DNA of 64,000 bases from contig NZ_JAMXMY010000002.1 in NCBI RefSeq assembly GCF_024055795.1, positions 372,001 to 436,000 of the forward strand, written 5' to 3'. The stretch is from Actinoallomurus purpureus. Its GTDB lineage: Bacteria; Actinomycetota; Actinomycetes; Streptosporangiales; Streptosporangiaceae. A program made the position numbers and the translations under genes. Positions 17,535 through 30,203 of this stretch are shown here, one piece after another; position 1 is the stretch's first letter, and the number at the start of each line of letters is the position of its first letter. The notes under the pieces are model-generated. The model was not told the DNA's origin, did no database searches, and saw only the letters and a list, made by a program, of their open reading frames with translations.

Positions 17535-17846
17535 GTGTCGACCGCCACCAAGGTTGTTCTCAAGCCGCTCGAGGACCGCATCGTCGTTCAGCCCCTCGAG
17601 GCCGAGCAGACCACCGCGTCGGGTCTCGTGATTCCCGACACGGCCAAGGAGAAGCCCCAGGAGGGCACCGTCCTTGCCGTCGGTCCGGGTCGCTTCGACG
17701 ACAAGGGCGAGAAGCGCGTTCCGCTCGACGTCAAGGTCGGGGACGTCGTCCTCTACAGCAAGTACGGCGGCACCGAGGTCAAGTACAACAACGAGGACTA
17801 CCTCGTGTTGTCGGCCCGCGACGTGCTCGCCGTCGTCGAGAAGTAA
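17535..17846 (+). CDS. groES: Co-chaperonin GroES
   Basis: The 10-kDa lid of the GroEL chamber, 103 residues. It shows [33 protein letters not shown], whose GLVIPDTA segment lies in the mobile loop, and [29 protein letters not shown] at the end. GTG 17535 follows GGGGAAGG and gives the family length; the in-frame ATG inside CIRCE at 17406 would add a non-homologous leader and is rejected. Under CIRCE/HrcA control with groEL1. Confidence 0.97.
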   Translation: MSTATKVVLKPLEDRIVVQPLEAEQTTASGLVIPDTAKEKPQEGTVLAVGPGRFDDKGEKRVPLDVKVGDVVLYSKYGGTEVKYNNEDYLVLSARDVLAVVEK

Positions 17847-17884
17847 GACCCAACGAATGCGCCGCCCCGGTCATACCCCGATGA

Positions 17885-19558
<1,674 letters not shown>

Positions 19559-19596
19559 TCATCGGCCGGCCGTTGATCACGGCCGACGGATCATCC

Positions 19597-19630
19597 GGAT
19601 GCCCTCGCCACGTCCGTGGCGGGGGCATCC
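19597..19630 (+). terminator. groESL terminator
   Basis: GGATGCCCTCGCCAC pairs with GTGGCGGGGGCATCC across a 4-nt loop with a single mismatch, 38 bp after the groEL1 stop. Confidence 0.85.
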
Positions 19631-19651
19631 GTCGTTCGGCGTGCGCGTTCA

Positions 19652-19729
19652 GTGACCAAATGGACCGAGACGGTCACGCTGGGTGATTTATGTGGGTAGG
19701 GATCAGCACTGTGACCATTCCGTTGTCAC
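19652..19729. promoter_or_regulatory. Two GTGAC/GTCAC inverted repeats before the sigma gene
   Basis: GTGACC (19652-19657) with GGTCAC (19672-19677), and GTGAC (19711-19715) with GTCAC (19725-19729), lie between the groEL1 terminator and the sigma factor start. They could be operators for this sigma gene, but no known regulator is matched. TTGTCA at 19724-19729 might be a -35 element; no convincing -10 follows. Confidence 0.35.
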
Positions 19730-19772
19730 AAACGATGCAGACAGGCGCGATCTCGGTGGGCATCATGCTTTC

Positions 19773-20411
19773 GTGACCGAGGGAGCGATCGCCGGGGCCG
19801 CGGTTCGGGGTGCTGCCGACGAAATACGGGGGAGACGTCCGGCGAAGGCGGACGACAACGAGCTCAGGGAACTGACGAGCCTTGCCGTCCAGGGGGACCC
19901 GGAAGCGGTCGAATCCCTGATCGGACGGGTGCGTCCGATGGTCGTACGTTACTGCCGGGCACGGCTCGGCCGGGTGTCGGGGCAATATCACATCGCGGAC
20001 GACGTGGCCCAGGAGGTGTGCATCGCCGTGCTCGGCGCGCTGCCGCGCTACCGGGACATGGGCCGGCCGTTCGCCTCGTTCGTCTTCGGCATCGCGTCGC
20101 ACAAGATCGCCGACGCGTTGCGCAGCGCCATCCGGGCCGCCGTGCCGACCGAGGACCTGCCCGACGGCCCCGACGAGCGGCCGGGGCCTGAGGAGACGGT
20201 CGTCCGCTACATCGAGGCCGAGCGTGCGCGTGACCTTCTCGACAGGTTGCCAGATCATCAGAAGGAATTGGTCCTCCTGCGGGTGGTGGCGGGTCTGTCC
20301 GCCGAGGAGACCGGTAATGTACTGGGCATGTCAGCCGGGGCCGTCCGCGTCGCCCAGCACCGGGCTCTCGCCCGTCTTCGAGCGATGGCGAGTGAGGAGT
20401 CGATCGCTTGA
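19773..20411 (+). CDS. sigD: ECF-type RNA polymerase sigma factor, SigD/ShbA family
   Basis: A 212-residue group 4 sigma factor. Region 2 contains HIADDVAQEVCIAVLGALPRYRD and FASFVFGIASHKIADALR; region 4 contains LLDRLPDHQKELVLLRVVAGLSAEETGNVLGMSAGAVRVAQHRAL. Position between groEL1 and guaB matches Mycobacterium SigD and Streptomyces ShbA, the latter needed for transcription of the principal sigma gene. The GTG at 19773 is the likeliest start, though it lacks a clear ribosome site. The whiB gene found here in Mycobacterium is absent. Its stop overlaps the anti-sigma gene (TTGA). Confidence 0.85.
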   Translation: MTEGAIAGAAVRGAADEIRGRRPAKADDNELRELTSLAVQGDPEAVESLIGRVRPMVVRYCRARLGRVSGQYHIADDVAQEVCIAVLGALPRYRDMGRPFASFVFGIASHKIADALRSAIRAAVPTEDLPDGPDERPGPEETVVRYIEAERARDLLDRLPDHQKELVLLRVVAGLSAEETGNVLGMSAGAVRVAQHRALARLRAMASEESIA

Positions 20412-21169
20412 CCGGTGGGGGTACCGCCACTCCCGAGCCGCTCGACCTCAGTGAGATCAGCCGTAGCGGCGATCTGTTCGACGCCTTGGCCACCCGCCGC
20501 GTCACCGACCTGGGCCACGGATCCACGATCTCCGATGATCCGGCCGCGCGCCTGCTGGCCGCCCTGGTCGCCGACGTCGACGTGGACGCACCGCCGCTGC
20601 CCGCCCCGGCCCGCATCTCGCGCGCAGGCGCGAAGACGTCGGGGCGTCCGGTCGTCCGGGCGTTCGTCACGTTCGGCGCGGTGACGGTCATGCTGACGAC
20701 GGCGGGCGCCGCCGTCGCCGGCGGCGGGGGTGATCGCGCGCCGAAGGCCCATGCGCACTCGGCACGTCTCGAGGTGTCAGAACGCTCCAAGCCCCGTCTC
20801 GAGGCGATCGTCCGGGCGTTCCCCGGCGGGCCGCGCCCTCAGCCCGCCGCCGACAGGACGCCCGAGGCGAACCCCTCACCGCGGCCCTCCCCGACGAAGA
20901 CGTCCGAGGCGCCGGCGACCCCGTCTTCGGGACCGACCAAGAAGGGGAGCGGCCTCGGGGGGCCCCGCGGGTCCCGTGGACCGCGTGCGGGGCACTCCGC
21001 AGATCCGTCGCCGACGCTGTCCCCGACCGCGCCGGCCGATCTCTCACCGACTCCGTCCACGCCCTCCGCCACGTCGAAGCCGCCGGACGAGACGTTCGTC
21101 ACGCCTTCCGACCGGTCGCGGCGGCGCACCTCGGCGAGGAAGGGACGGTCTCGCGATGCCGGAAGCTAG
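20408..21169 (+). CDS. Membrane anti-sigma factor, RsdA-like
   Basis: A 253-residue protein translated from a TTG overlapping the sigma stop. Residues about 10-60 (LDLSEISRSGDLFDALATRR, then ISDDPAARLLAALVADVD) match the sigma-D-binding segment of the RsdA family. One membrane helix follows near residues 77-100 (VVRAFVTFGAVTVMLTTAGA). The outside part is a long Pro/Ser/Thr-rich disordered tail. It should hold the SigD-like factor at the membrane until proteolysis (family knowledge); the tail is low-complexity. Confidence 0.8.
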   Translation: MTGGGTATPEPLDLSEISRSGDLFDALATRRVTDLGHGSTISDDPAARLLAALVADVDVDAPPLPAPARISRAGAKTSGRPVVRAFVTFGAVTVMLTTAGAAVAGGGGDRAPKAHAHSARLEVSERSKPRLEAIVRAFPGGPRPQPAADRTPEANPSPRPSPTKTSEAPATPSSGPTKKGSGLGGPRGSRGPRAGHSADPSPTLSPTAPADLSPTPSTPSATSKPPDETFVTPSDRSRRRTSARKGRSRDAGS

Positions 21170-23218
<2,049 letters not shown>

Positions 23219-23275
23219 GAGTTTTCCCGGCCGTGCCCCGTCGTTGTCACGGCCGAAGCATGGGAGAGGACGTAC

Positions 23276-24388
23276 ATGGCTGAGGTCGAGATCGGGCGGG
23301 GCAAGAGCGGCCGTCGGGCGTACGCGCTCGACGAGATCGGCATCGTCCCGTCGCGGCGCACCCGTGACCCGGAGGAGGTCAGCGTCGCGTGGCAGATCGA
23401 CGCCTACCGTTTCGAGATGCCGCTGGTCGTCGCCCCGATGGACAGCGTGGTCAGCCCGGCGACGGCGATCGCCATCGGGCGGCTCGGCGGCCTGGCCGTG
23501 CTCGACCTCGAGGGGCTGTGGACCCGCTACGAGAACCCCGAGCCGCTGCTGGCCGAGATCGCCTCGCTCGACGACGCGGCGGCGACGCGGCGGCTGCAGG
23601 AGCTGTACGCCGAGCCGATCAAGGAGGAGCTGATCGGGCGGCGCATCGAGGAGATCCGTGACGCGGGGGTGACGGTGGCGGCGCGGCTGTCGCCCCAGCG
23701 CACCGCCCAGTACCACAAGGCGGTCATCGACGCCGGGGTCGACCTGTTCGTCATCCGCGGCACCACGGTCAGCGCCGAGCACGTCTCCGGGCGGGCCGAG
23801 CCACTCAACCTCAAGCAGTTCATCTACGACCTCGACGTCCCGGTGATCGTCGGTGGCTGCGCGACCTACACCGCGGCCCTGCACCTCATGCGCACCGGCG
23901 CGGCCGGGGTCCTCGTCGGGTTCGGCGGCGGCTCGGGCCACACGACCCGTACGGTCCTCGGCGTGGCGGTGCCGATGGCGACGGCCGTCTCCGACGTCGC
24001 GGCGGCCCGGCGCGACTACCTCGACGAGTCCGGCGGCCGGTACGTCCACGTCATCGCCGACGGCGGCATGCGGCAGTCCGGCGACATCGCCAAGGCGCTC
24101 GCGGTCGGTGCCGACGCGGTCCTGGTCGGTTCGCCGTTCGCCCGCTCGACGGAGTCGCCCGGCCGGGGCTACCACTGGGGCAGCGAGGCGCACCACGAGG
24201 AGCTGCCGCGCGGCAAACGCGTCGAGCTGGGCTCGATCGGCACGCTCGAGCAGATCCTGTACGGCCCGTCCAACGTCGCCGACGGCTCGATGAACCTCAT
24301 CGGCGCGCTCCGGCGCGCCATGGCCACCGCAGGCTACTCCGACCTGAAGGAGTTCCAGCGCGTCCAGGTCGTGGTGGCGCCCCACTGA
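23276..24388 (+). CDS. guaB3: GuaB3 family IMP dehydrogenase-related protein
   Basis: A 370-residue TIM-barrel paralogue of IMPDH without CBS domains. It has VVAPMDSVVSPATAIAIGRLGGLAVLDLEGLW and VIADGGMRQSGDIAKALAVGADAVLVG. In place of the SxCTT catalytic loop, the segment following IVGGCATYTAALHLMRTGAAGVLVG has no thiol at the usual position, so it is probably not a classical IMPDH. Always found right after guaB in actinobacteria; its activity as a GMP reductase-like enzyme is suggested for related proteins but not shown by this sequence. Confidence 0.9.
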   Translation: MAEVEIGRGKSGRRAYALDEIGIVPSRRTRDPEEVSVAWQIDAYRFEMPLVVAPMDSVVSPATAIAIGRLGGLAVLDLEGLWTRYENPEPLLAEIASLDDAAATRRLQELYAEPIKEELIGRRIEEIRDAGVTVAARLSPQRTAQYHKAVIDAGVDLFVIRGTTVSAEHVSGRAEPLNLKQFIYDLDVPVIVGGCATYTAALHLMRTGAAGVLVGFGGGSGHTTRTVLGVAVPMATAVSDVAAARRDYLDESGGRYVHVIADGGMRQSGDIAKALAVGADAVLVGSPFARSTESPGRGYHWGSEAHHEELPRGKRVELGSIGTLEQILYGPSNVADGSMNLIGALRRAMATAGYSDLKEFQRVQVVVAPH

Positions 24389-24491
24389 CGCCCTCCGTCC
24401 TTTTTAACGCGCTCCGCCGCTGGGTAAGCGTTTTGTGACGGACGGGATAGCGACGTAGCGTGGTCAGCGCAGACGTCCAAGGGAGTGCGCC

Positions 24492-26237
24492 ATGGCGGTT
24501 GAGGAGCCTGAGAACGAGGTGAACCGGTCGCGTCTCGGTCCGGTCGAGCGCGCGGCCGCGCTGGACCGGCTCGGGGGCGGTGAGGAGTTCGACGTCGTCG
24601 TGGTCGGCGGCGGCATCGTCGGCGCCGGCGTGGCGCTCGACGCCGTGACACGGGGCCTGACCGTGGCCCTGGTGGAGGCCCGCGACTTCGCCTCCGGGAC
24701 GTCGTCCCGGTCGTCCAAGCTGATCCACGGCGGGTTGCGCTACCTCGAGCACCGCGACTTCGAGCTGGTCCGTGAGGCGCTCACCGAGCGCGGGCTGCTG
24801 CTCGGCCGCATCGCGCCGCACCTCGTCCGGCCCGTGCCGTTCCTGTTCCCGATGACCCACCACGTGTGGGAGCGCGCCTACATCGGGGCCGGCGTGGCGT
24901 TGTACGACGCGATGTCCCTCTCCGTGGGGCAGGACCGCGGCGTGCCCCACCACCGGCACCTGACGCGTACGCAGGCGCTGCGCATCGCGCCGTCGCTGAA
25001 GCGTGACGCCTTCGTCGGCGCGATCCAGTACTGGGACGCCCAGGTCGACGACGCCCGCTACGTGACGACCGTGCTGCGCACCGCGGCGGCCTACGGCGCC
25101 CAGATCGTCTCGCGGGTCCAGGCCGTCGGCTTCCTGCGGGAGGGCGAGCGGGTGACCGGCGTACGGGTCCGGGACCTGGAATCCGAGCAGGACATCGAGG
25201 TGCGCGCCAAGCAGGTCGTCAACGCGACCGGCGTGTGGACCGACGACATCCAGGAGCTCGTCGGCGGGCGCGGCCAGATCCACGTCAAGGCGTCCAAGGG
25301 CGTGCACCTGGTGGTGCCCAAGGACCGCATCCACTCCTCCAGCGGTGTGATCCTGCGCACGGAGAAGTCCGTGCTCTTCGTCATCCCGTGGGGGCGGCAC
25401 TGGATCATCGGCACCACCGACACGGCCTGGGACCTGGACAAGGACCACCCGGCCGCGTCCAAGGCCGACATCGACTACGTCCTCGAACACGTCAACGCCG
25501 TGCTCAACACGCCCCTCACCCACGACGACGTGGAAGGCGTGTACGCCGGGCTGCGCCCGCTCCTGTCCGGGGAGTCGGAGGAGACCTCGAAGCTGTCCCG
25601 TGAGCACGTGGTCGCGCACCCGGTGCCCGGCCTGGTGGTCGTCGCGGGCGGGAAGTACACCACATACCGGGTCATGGCCAAGGACGCCGTGGACGCGGTC
25701 GCGCACGGGCTGGACGGCAAGGTGCCGGCGTCCTGCACCGACCAGATCGCGCTGGTGGGCGGCAACGGCTTCCAGGCGCTCTGGAACGCCCGCCACCGCC
25801 TGGCCGAGTCCTCAGGGCTGCACGTCGCGCGCATCGAGCACCTGCTGCGGCGCTACGGCACGCTGACGGAGGACCTGCTCGCCCTCATCGAGGAGCGCCC
25901 GGACCTCGGGCGCCCGCTGGAGGGCGCGGAGGACTACCTGCGCGCGGAGATCGTTTACGCCGGGAGCCACGAGGGGGCCCGGCATCTCAACGACGTGTTG
26001 ACCCGGCGGACGCGGATCTCGATCGAGACGTGGGACCGCGGGGTCGGCGCGGCGCGGGAGACCGCCGAACTCCTCGCGCCGGAACTCGGCTGGTCCCCGG
26101 AGCAGACCGAGCGGGAGATCGAGTACTACCACAAGCGCGTCGAGGCGGAGCGTGACTCCCAGGCGCAGGTGGACGACCAGGAGGCGGACGCGACCCGTCG
26201 CGGGGCTCCGGAGATCGTCCCGACCGCCTCTCCCTGA
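24492..26237 (+). CDS. glpD: Glycerol-3-phosphate dehydrogenase/oxidase, FAD-dependent
   Basis: Oxidises glycerol 3-phosphate to dihydroxyacetone phosphate at the membrane. The 581-residue protein has the FAD Rossmann motif VVVGGGIVGAGVALDAVTRGL (residues 37-57), SSRSSKLIHGGLRYLE, WGRHWIIGTTDTAWD and the C-terminal helical cap with YAGSHEGARHLNDVLTRRTRI. It lies about 100 bp after guaB3 and ends at a strong terminator. Its position downstream of guaB3 matches Streptomyces order. Confidence 0.95.
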   Translation: MAVEEPENEVNRSRLGPVERAAALDRLGGGEEFDVVVVGGGIVGAGVALDAVTRGLTVALVEARDFASGTSSRSSKLIHGGLRYLEHRDFELVREALTERGLLLGRIAPHLVRPVPFLFPMTHHVWERAYIGAGVALYDAMSLSVGQDRGVPHHRHLTRTQALRIAPSLKRDAFVGAIQYWDAQVDDARYVTTVLRTAAAYGAQIVSRVQAVGFLREGERVTGVRVRDLESEQDIEVRAKQVVNATGVWTDDIQELVGGRGQIHVKASKGVHLVVPKDRIHSSSGVILRTEKSVLFVIPWGRHWIIGTTDTAWDLDKDHPAASKADIDYVLEHVNAVLNTPLTHDDVEGVYAGLRPLLSGESEETSKLSREHVVAHPVPGLVVVAGGKYTTYRVMAKDAVDAVAHGLDGKVPASCTDQIALVGGNGFQALWNARHRLAESSGLHVARIEHLLRRYGTLTEDLLALIEERPDLGRPLEGAEDYLRAEIVYAGSHEGARHLNDVLTRRTRISIETWDRGVGAARETAELLAPELGWSPEQTEREIEYYHKRVEAERDSQAQVDDQEADATRRGAPEIVPTASP

Positions 26238-26259
26238 GGCTTTCCGGAATGTGAGCACT

Positions 26260-26289
26260 AACTAGGCGGCCGGTTCCGGCCGCCTAGTT
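26260..26289. terminator. glpD terminator
   Basis: A perfect 14-bp stem AACTAGGCGGCCGG/CCGGCCGCCTAGTT with a minimal centre, followed by TCTCG, 22 bp after the glpD stop. It ends the guaB-guaB3-glpD stretch. Confidence 0.9.
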
Positions 26290-26388
26290 CTCGTCGAATA
26301 CCCCTTTTTGTCGATATTTGCTCCAAGAAACTCCTGTATCGTTTGCGGGCTAAAGCCGCTAATTCCCGCATAATGGACAGGAGTTCGT

Positions 26389-27684
26389 GTGGCGAAGTCG
26401 CTGACGCGCACGGTTGGAGTACTCGCGACCGGTCTGCTGGTCGCCGGCGTCGCGACGGAGGGAGACGCCGCGACGCCCGCCTCCGGGCGCGCCGCCGCCG
26501 CCGTACGCGCGGCCGGGTCCGGCATCGACGCTCAGGCGCTCAGCGAGCGCGAGCTGCTCGGCGACCAGGCCGCCCGGCGGAAGGCCATCGTACGGACCGG
26601 CCCCATCTTCAACGCCCCGACCGGGGGCAAGACCAAGCAGCACGCGATCGCGACCCAGATCGCCCAGCTGATCTCCGGCGCTCCCAAGGGCGCGGTCATC
26701 TACGTGGCGATGTACCACTTCTCGACGCAGGACCTGGCCAAGCAGCTCGCCAAGGCGAAGAAGCGCAAGGTCAACGTGCGTGTGGTGCTGGACTACGAGT
26801 CGTCGCGCTACAAGGCGTACAAGACGCTGAAGAAGGCGCTCGGCACCAACCGCAGGAAGTCCTCCTGGGTGACCCTGTGCGCCAAGGGCCGCGGCTGCAT
26901 CGGGCCGCGGTTCAACCACAACAAGTTCTTCCTTTTCTCCACTACCCGGCGGGCCAAGAAGGTCGTGCTGCAGACCTCGGCCAACGCGACGTACAACTCG
27001 CGCGATCTGCAGTGGAACGACGCGCTCACGCTGAAGAGCGCGGGGGTGTACGCGGCGTACCGGCGGTACTTCTACGGCCTCGCCAAGCAGCACCACACCG
27101 GCAATTACCACCGGATCGTGCACACCGGGAAGTACACGCTGGACTTCTTCCCCTGGTCGTCGGGCGACCCGGTCAGCCAGTCCCTGGACAAGGTCTCGTG
27201 CGCCGGGGGTACCCGCATCCGGCTGGTCATGGGCCACTTCACCTGGCGGCCGATCGCGCAGCGGCTGTGGCGACTGGACAACGCGGGGTGCCGGGTCCAG
27301 GTGGTGTTCGGCCACGTGGGCCAGGGAGTCCTGCACGACCTGACGAAGTCCGGCGGTAAGCACGGCGGCCCCGAGCTGCGGTACCTGCCGGAGAACGGCC
27401 ACGCCTACGAGCACTCCAAGTACCTGCTGATCGACGGCCGGTACCGGGGCAAGAAGCAGAAGATCGTCTCCACCGGCAGCAGCAACTACACCGACCCCGG
27501 TTTCCACGGCCACGACGAGACGTTGCTCACCGTCACCGACGCCGCCCTAGAGAAGCAGTACGTGGCGAACTTCGGCACGGTGTTCGGCCACGGCAAGGCG
27601 ATCAAGTCCGCCGACGCCCGGTCCGTGGCGCCCGGCGTCGTCGAGCCGGACAACGCCGACGACACCTCCGAGAACGACAGCTGA
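26389..27684 (+). CDS. Secreted phospholipase D-like protein
   Basis: A 431-residue exported protein. A Sec signal peptide covers about residues 1-28 (TVGVLATGLLVAGVATEGDA). Two HKD-type half-sites follow: NHNKFFLFS with the companion SANATYNSRD (about 180-210), and YEHSKYLLIDG with STGSSNYTDPG (about 343-370). These are the paired active sites of the phospholipase D/nuclease superfamily. Whether the target is phospholipid or nucleic acid is not decided. GTG 26389 follows GGACAGGAG. It lies between two terminators, so it is monocistronic. Confidence 0.88.
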   Translation: MAKSLTRTVGVLATGLLVAGVATEGDAATPASGRAAAAVRAAGSGIDAQALSERELLGDQAARRKAIVRTGPIFNAPTGGKTKQHAIATQIAQLISGAPKGAVIYVAMYHFSTQDLAKQLAKAKKRKVNVRVVLDYESSRYKAYKTLKKALGTNRRKSSWVTLCAKGRGCIGPRFNHNKFFLFSTTRRAKKVVLQTSANATYNSRDLQWNDALTLKSAGVYAAYRRYFYGLAKQHHTGNYHRIVHTGKYTLDFFPWSSGDPVSQSLDKVSCAGGTRIRLVMGHFTWRPIAQRLWRLDNAGCRVQVVFGHVGQGVLHDLTKSGGKHGGPELRYLPENGHAYEHSKYLLIDGRYRGKKQKIVSTGSSNYTDPGFHGHDETLLTVTDAALEKQYVANFGTVFGHGKAIKSADARSVAPGVVEPDNADDTSENDS

Positions 27685-27690
27685 CGCGGG

Positions 27691-27720
27691 CCGCCGGGGG
27701 CACGCGCGTGCCCCCGGCGG
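27691..27720. terminator. Bidirectional terminator between convergent genes
   Basis: A perfect 14-bp stem CCGCCGGGGGCACG/CGTGCCCCCGGCGG separates the phospholipase D-like gene from the convergent TetR gene. Confidence 0.88.
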
Positions 27721-27744
27721 CGGCCGCTCGGGGCCGAGCGACCG

Positions 27745-28413
27745 TCATCCTCCGTCGTCGCCGAACGGCCCGGGGCGCTCGGCGCCGGACGACGGTCCCA
27801 AAAGGAGGCCGACGCCGGAGCCGTACAGCTCGGCAGGCACCCGCTCGGGGTCGAGCAGGTGCTGCAGCGCCAGCCCGAACTCGATCGCCATGGCGAGTGA
27901 GGCACGGTCCTCGGGCGACATCTCCGAAGAGCCGGTCGCCAGGTCGGCGGCGAGCTCCTCCCGGCGGGCGTGGTACCAGTCGGCGATCCGCCAGCCCGCC
28001 GAGAAGTCGCGCATCCCGAAGAGCCACAGCTCGACCAGCAGGAGCGCCCGCATCCGGGTCTCCTCGTCGGACAGCCGCTCGGCGTAGTGCCGGCCGACGT
28101 CGGCGAACCGCTCGTCCGGCGCGCGGTCGGAGTCGTGCAGGGCGGGACAGGAGCCGAGGCCGGGCTCGGCCTGGGTGTAGCGCTCGAGCAGCGCGAGGAC
28201 CAGGTCGGACTTGCTGGCGAAGTTCGAGTAGACGGCGCCCTTCGTGAGCCCGGCCTGGGCGGCGATCTCGTCGAGCGAGGCTCCGCGGATCCCGCGCTCG
28301 GCCCACAGCCGCTCCGCCGCGTCGAGAAGAGCGGCCCGCGTCTGGGCGCGTCGCTCCTGGCGGGGTGTGCGGGCCTCGTCCTTGACAGCGGACTCGTGCG
28401 GGTTGGAGATCAT
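27745..28413 (-). CDS. TetR family transcriptional regulator
   Basis: A 222-residue regulator. The N-terminal helix-turn-helix is TRAALLDAAERLWAERG followed by LDEIAAQAGLTKGAVYSNFASKSDLVLALLERY (about residues 25-75); the C-terminal ligand domain is helical. ATG 28413 is the first Met before the conserved domain. It is divergent from the aldehyde dehydrogenase/GMC oxidase pair, which it probably represses (inference). A GACGT-N3-ACGTC palindrome lies in the shared 200-bp gap. Confidence 0.9.
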   Translation of the reverse strand: MISNPHESAVKDEARTPRQERRAQTRAALLDAAERLWAERGIRGASLDEIAAQAGLTKGAVYSNFASKSDLVLALLERYTQAEPGLGSCPALHDSDRAPDERFADVGRHYAERLSDEETRMRALLLVELWLFGMRDFSAGWRIADWYHARREELAADLATGSSEMSPEDRASLAMAIEFGLALQHLLDPERVPAELYGSGVGLLLGPSSGAERPGPFGDDGG

Positions 28414-28587
28414 TCTGCCCCCTCGTCGTGGTCCATCCGGGCCTGCCTCTCCGGAATACACCGTGGACCGCAATCCGAGCCAGCAAATGCAGAACAAGGT
28501 GACTCTGGAACGTGCCGAAATGGCATTGAGGACAGGTACCAACGCGTTGACCACGCAAGTAAGCAATTACCGGACAGTAGCCATGAG

Positions 28588-28600
28588 GACGTCTCACGTC
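28588..28600. promoter_or_regulatory. Candidate TetR operator
   Basis: GACGT-CTC-ACGTC is a perfect short palindrome 14 bp upstream of the aldehyde dehydrogenase ATG, within the divergent TetR/dehydrogenase gap (28414-28614). Assignment to this TetR protein is inferred from position. Confidence 0.4.
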
Positions 28601-28614
28601 TTAGAGTGCCCTTC

Positions 28615-30192
28615 ATGAACGCACCCGCAGCGGCGTCCACCGGCACGCGCGTCACCGTTCCGGACATCGCCCCCGAGGTGGTCGAGCGGCTCACCTCCCG
28701 CGTCGCGTCCAGCGGCGCGACGGTGCGGATCGCCGCGCCGTTCACCGGAGGGCCGCTCGCCGCACTGCCCGTCTCGACCGGGGCGGACGTCACCGCCGCG
28801 TACGCGCGCGCCCGCACCGCCCAGGAGTCGTGGGCGCGGCTGTCACCGGCCCGGCGCGCCGAGCCGTTCCTGCGATTCCACGACGCGATCCTCGACCGCC
28901 GGGCGGAGATCCTCGACCTGGTCCAGCTGGAGACAGGCAAGGCGCGCCGGCACGCCTTCGAAGAGGTCGTCGACGCCGCGGGATGCACGCTCTACCACGC
29001 GCGGCGGGCCCCGGGGCTGCTGCGGCCGCGCCGCCGGCAGGGCGTCATGCCCGGCGCCACCCGCGTCATCGAGCTCCGCCACCCCAAAGGCGTGGTCGGG
29101 GTCATCTCGCCGTGGAACTACCCCCTCGCACTCGGCCTGACCGACGCCGTGCCCGCCCTGCTCGCCGGGAACGCGGTGGTGCACAAGCCGGACACCCAGA
29201 CCGCGCTGTCCAGCCTGTGGGCGCTCGACCTGCTCGTCGAGTGCGGGCTGCCCGAAGACCTCTGGCAGGTCGTGATCGGCGACCCGGCGGACATCGGCGA
29301 TCCCCTGATCGAGAGCGCCGACTACGTCGCGTTCACCGGCTCGACCCGGGGCGGGAGGGCCATCGCGGACAAGGCCGCGCACCGCCTGATCGGCTACTCG
29401 CTCGAACTCGGCGGCAAGAACCCCATGGTCGTGCTGGACGACGCCGACGTCGAGCACGCCGCCCACGGCGCCATCCGCGCCTGCTTCACCAACGCCGGCC
29501 AGCTGTGCATCTCGATCGAACGCCTCTACGTGCACGAGAAGATCTACGACCGGTTCGCCGAACGCCTCGTCCACCGCGTCAAGAACATGCGGCTGGGCGC
29601 GGGGTTCGACGCCGACATGGGGTCGCTCACCTCCGAGCGCCAGCTCGACACCGTCGCCCGGCACGTCCAGGACGCGGTGGCCAAGGGCGCGAAGGTCCTC
29701 GCCGGCGGGCGGCCGCGGCCCGGCGTCGGACCGTACGTCTATGAGCCCACAGTCCTGGAGGGCGTCACCGACGCGATGGAGCTCTGCGCGGACGAGACCT
29801 TCGGCCCGGTCGTCGCGCTCTACCCGTTCTCCTCCGACGACGAGGCGGTGCGCCTCGCCAACGGCACGCCGTACGGGCTCAACGCCAGCGTCTGGACCGG
29901 CGACATCGCGCGGGGCCGCCGTGTCGCCGCGCGGATCAAGGCCGGCACCGTCAACATCAACGAGGGGTACGCCGCCGCGTACGGTTCCTACGACGCGCCT
30001 ATGGGCGGTATGAAGGACTCCGGGGTGGGCCGCCGGCACGGCGCGGAGGGGCTTCTCCGCTACACCGAGGCCCAGACGATCGCCAGCCAGCACGGATTCG
30101 GGTTCGAACCGGTCCTCGGCATGTCGTACGAGACGTACGCCGCCGTGATCGCCGGTGGCCAGAAGCTGCTGAAACGCCTTCGCCTCAGGTAG
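28615..30192 (+). CDS. Succinate-semialdehyde-type NAD(P)+ aldehyde dehydrogenase
   Basis: A 525-residue ALDH. The NAD fold has VVGVISPWNYPLALGLTDA; the catalytic Glu is in YSLELGGKNPMVVLDDADV and the catalytic Cys is in NAGQLCISIERLYV (about residue 303). PMGGMKDSGVGRRHGAEGLLRY closes the protein. The actinobacterial family that pairs with a GMC oxidoreductase is annotated as succinic semialdehyde dehydrogenase; the true substrate is not proved by sequence. ATG 28615 starts beyond the TetR operator. The GMC gene follows after 11 bp. Confidence 0.88.
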   Translation: MNAPAAASTGTRVTVPDIAPEVVERLTSRVASSGATVRIAAPFTGGPLAALPVSTGADVTAAYARARTAQESWARLSPARRAEPFLRFHDAILDRRAEILDLVQLETGKARRHAFEEVVDAAGCTLYHARRAPGLLRPRRRQGVMPGATRVIELRHPKGVVGVISPWNYPLALGLTDAVPALLAGNAVVHKPDTQTALSSLWALDLLVECGLPEDLWQVVIGDPADIGDPLIESADYVAFTGSTRGGRAIADKAAHRLIGYSLELGGKNPMVVLDDADVEHAAHGAIRACFTNAGQLCISIERLYVHEKIYDRFAERLVHRVKNMRLGAGFDADMGSLTSERQLDTVARHVQDAVAKGAKVLAGGRPRPGVGPYVYEPTVLEGVTDAMELCADETFGPVVALYPFSSDDEAVRLANGTPYGLNASVWTGDIARGRRVAARIKAGTVNINEGYAAAYGSYDAPMGGMKDSGVGRRHGAEGLLRYTEAQTIASQHGFGFEPVLGMSYETYAAVIAGGQKLLKRLRLR

Positions 30193-30203
30193 GAGCGCAC
30201 GCG

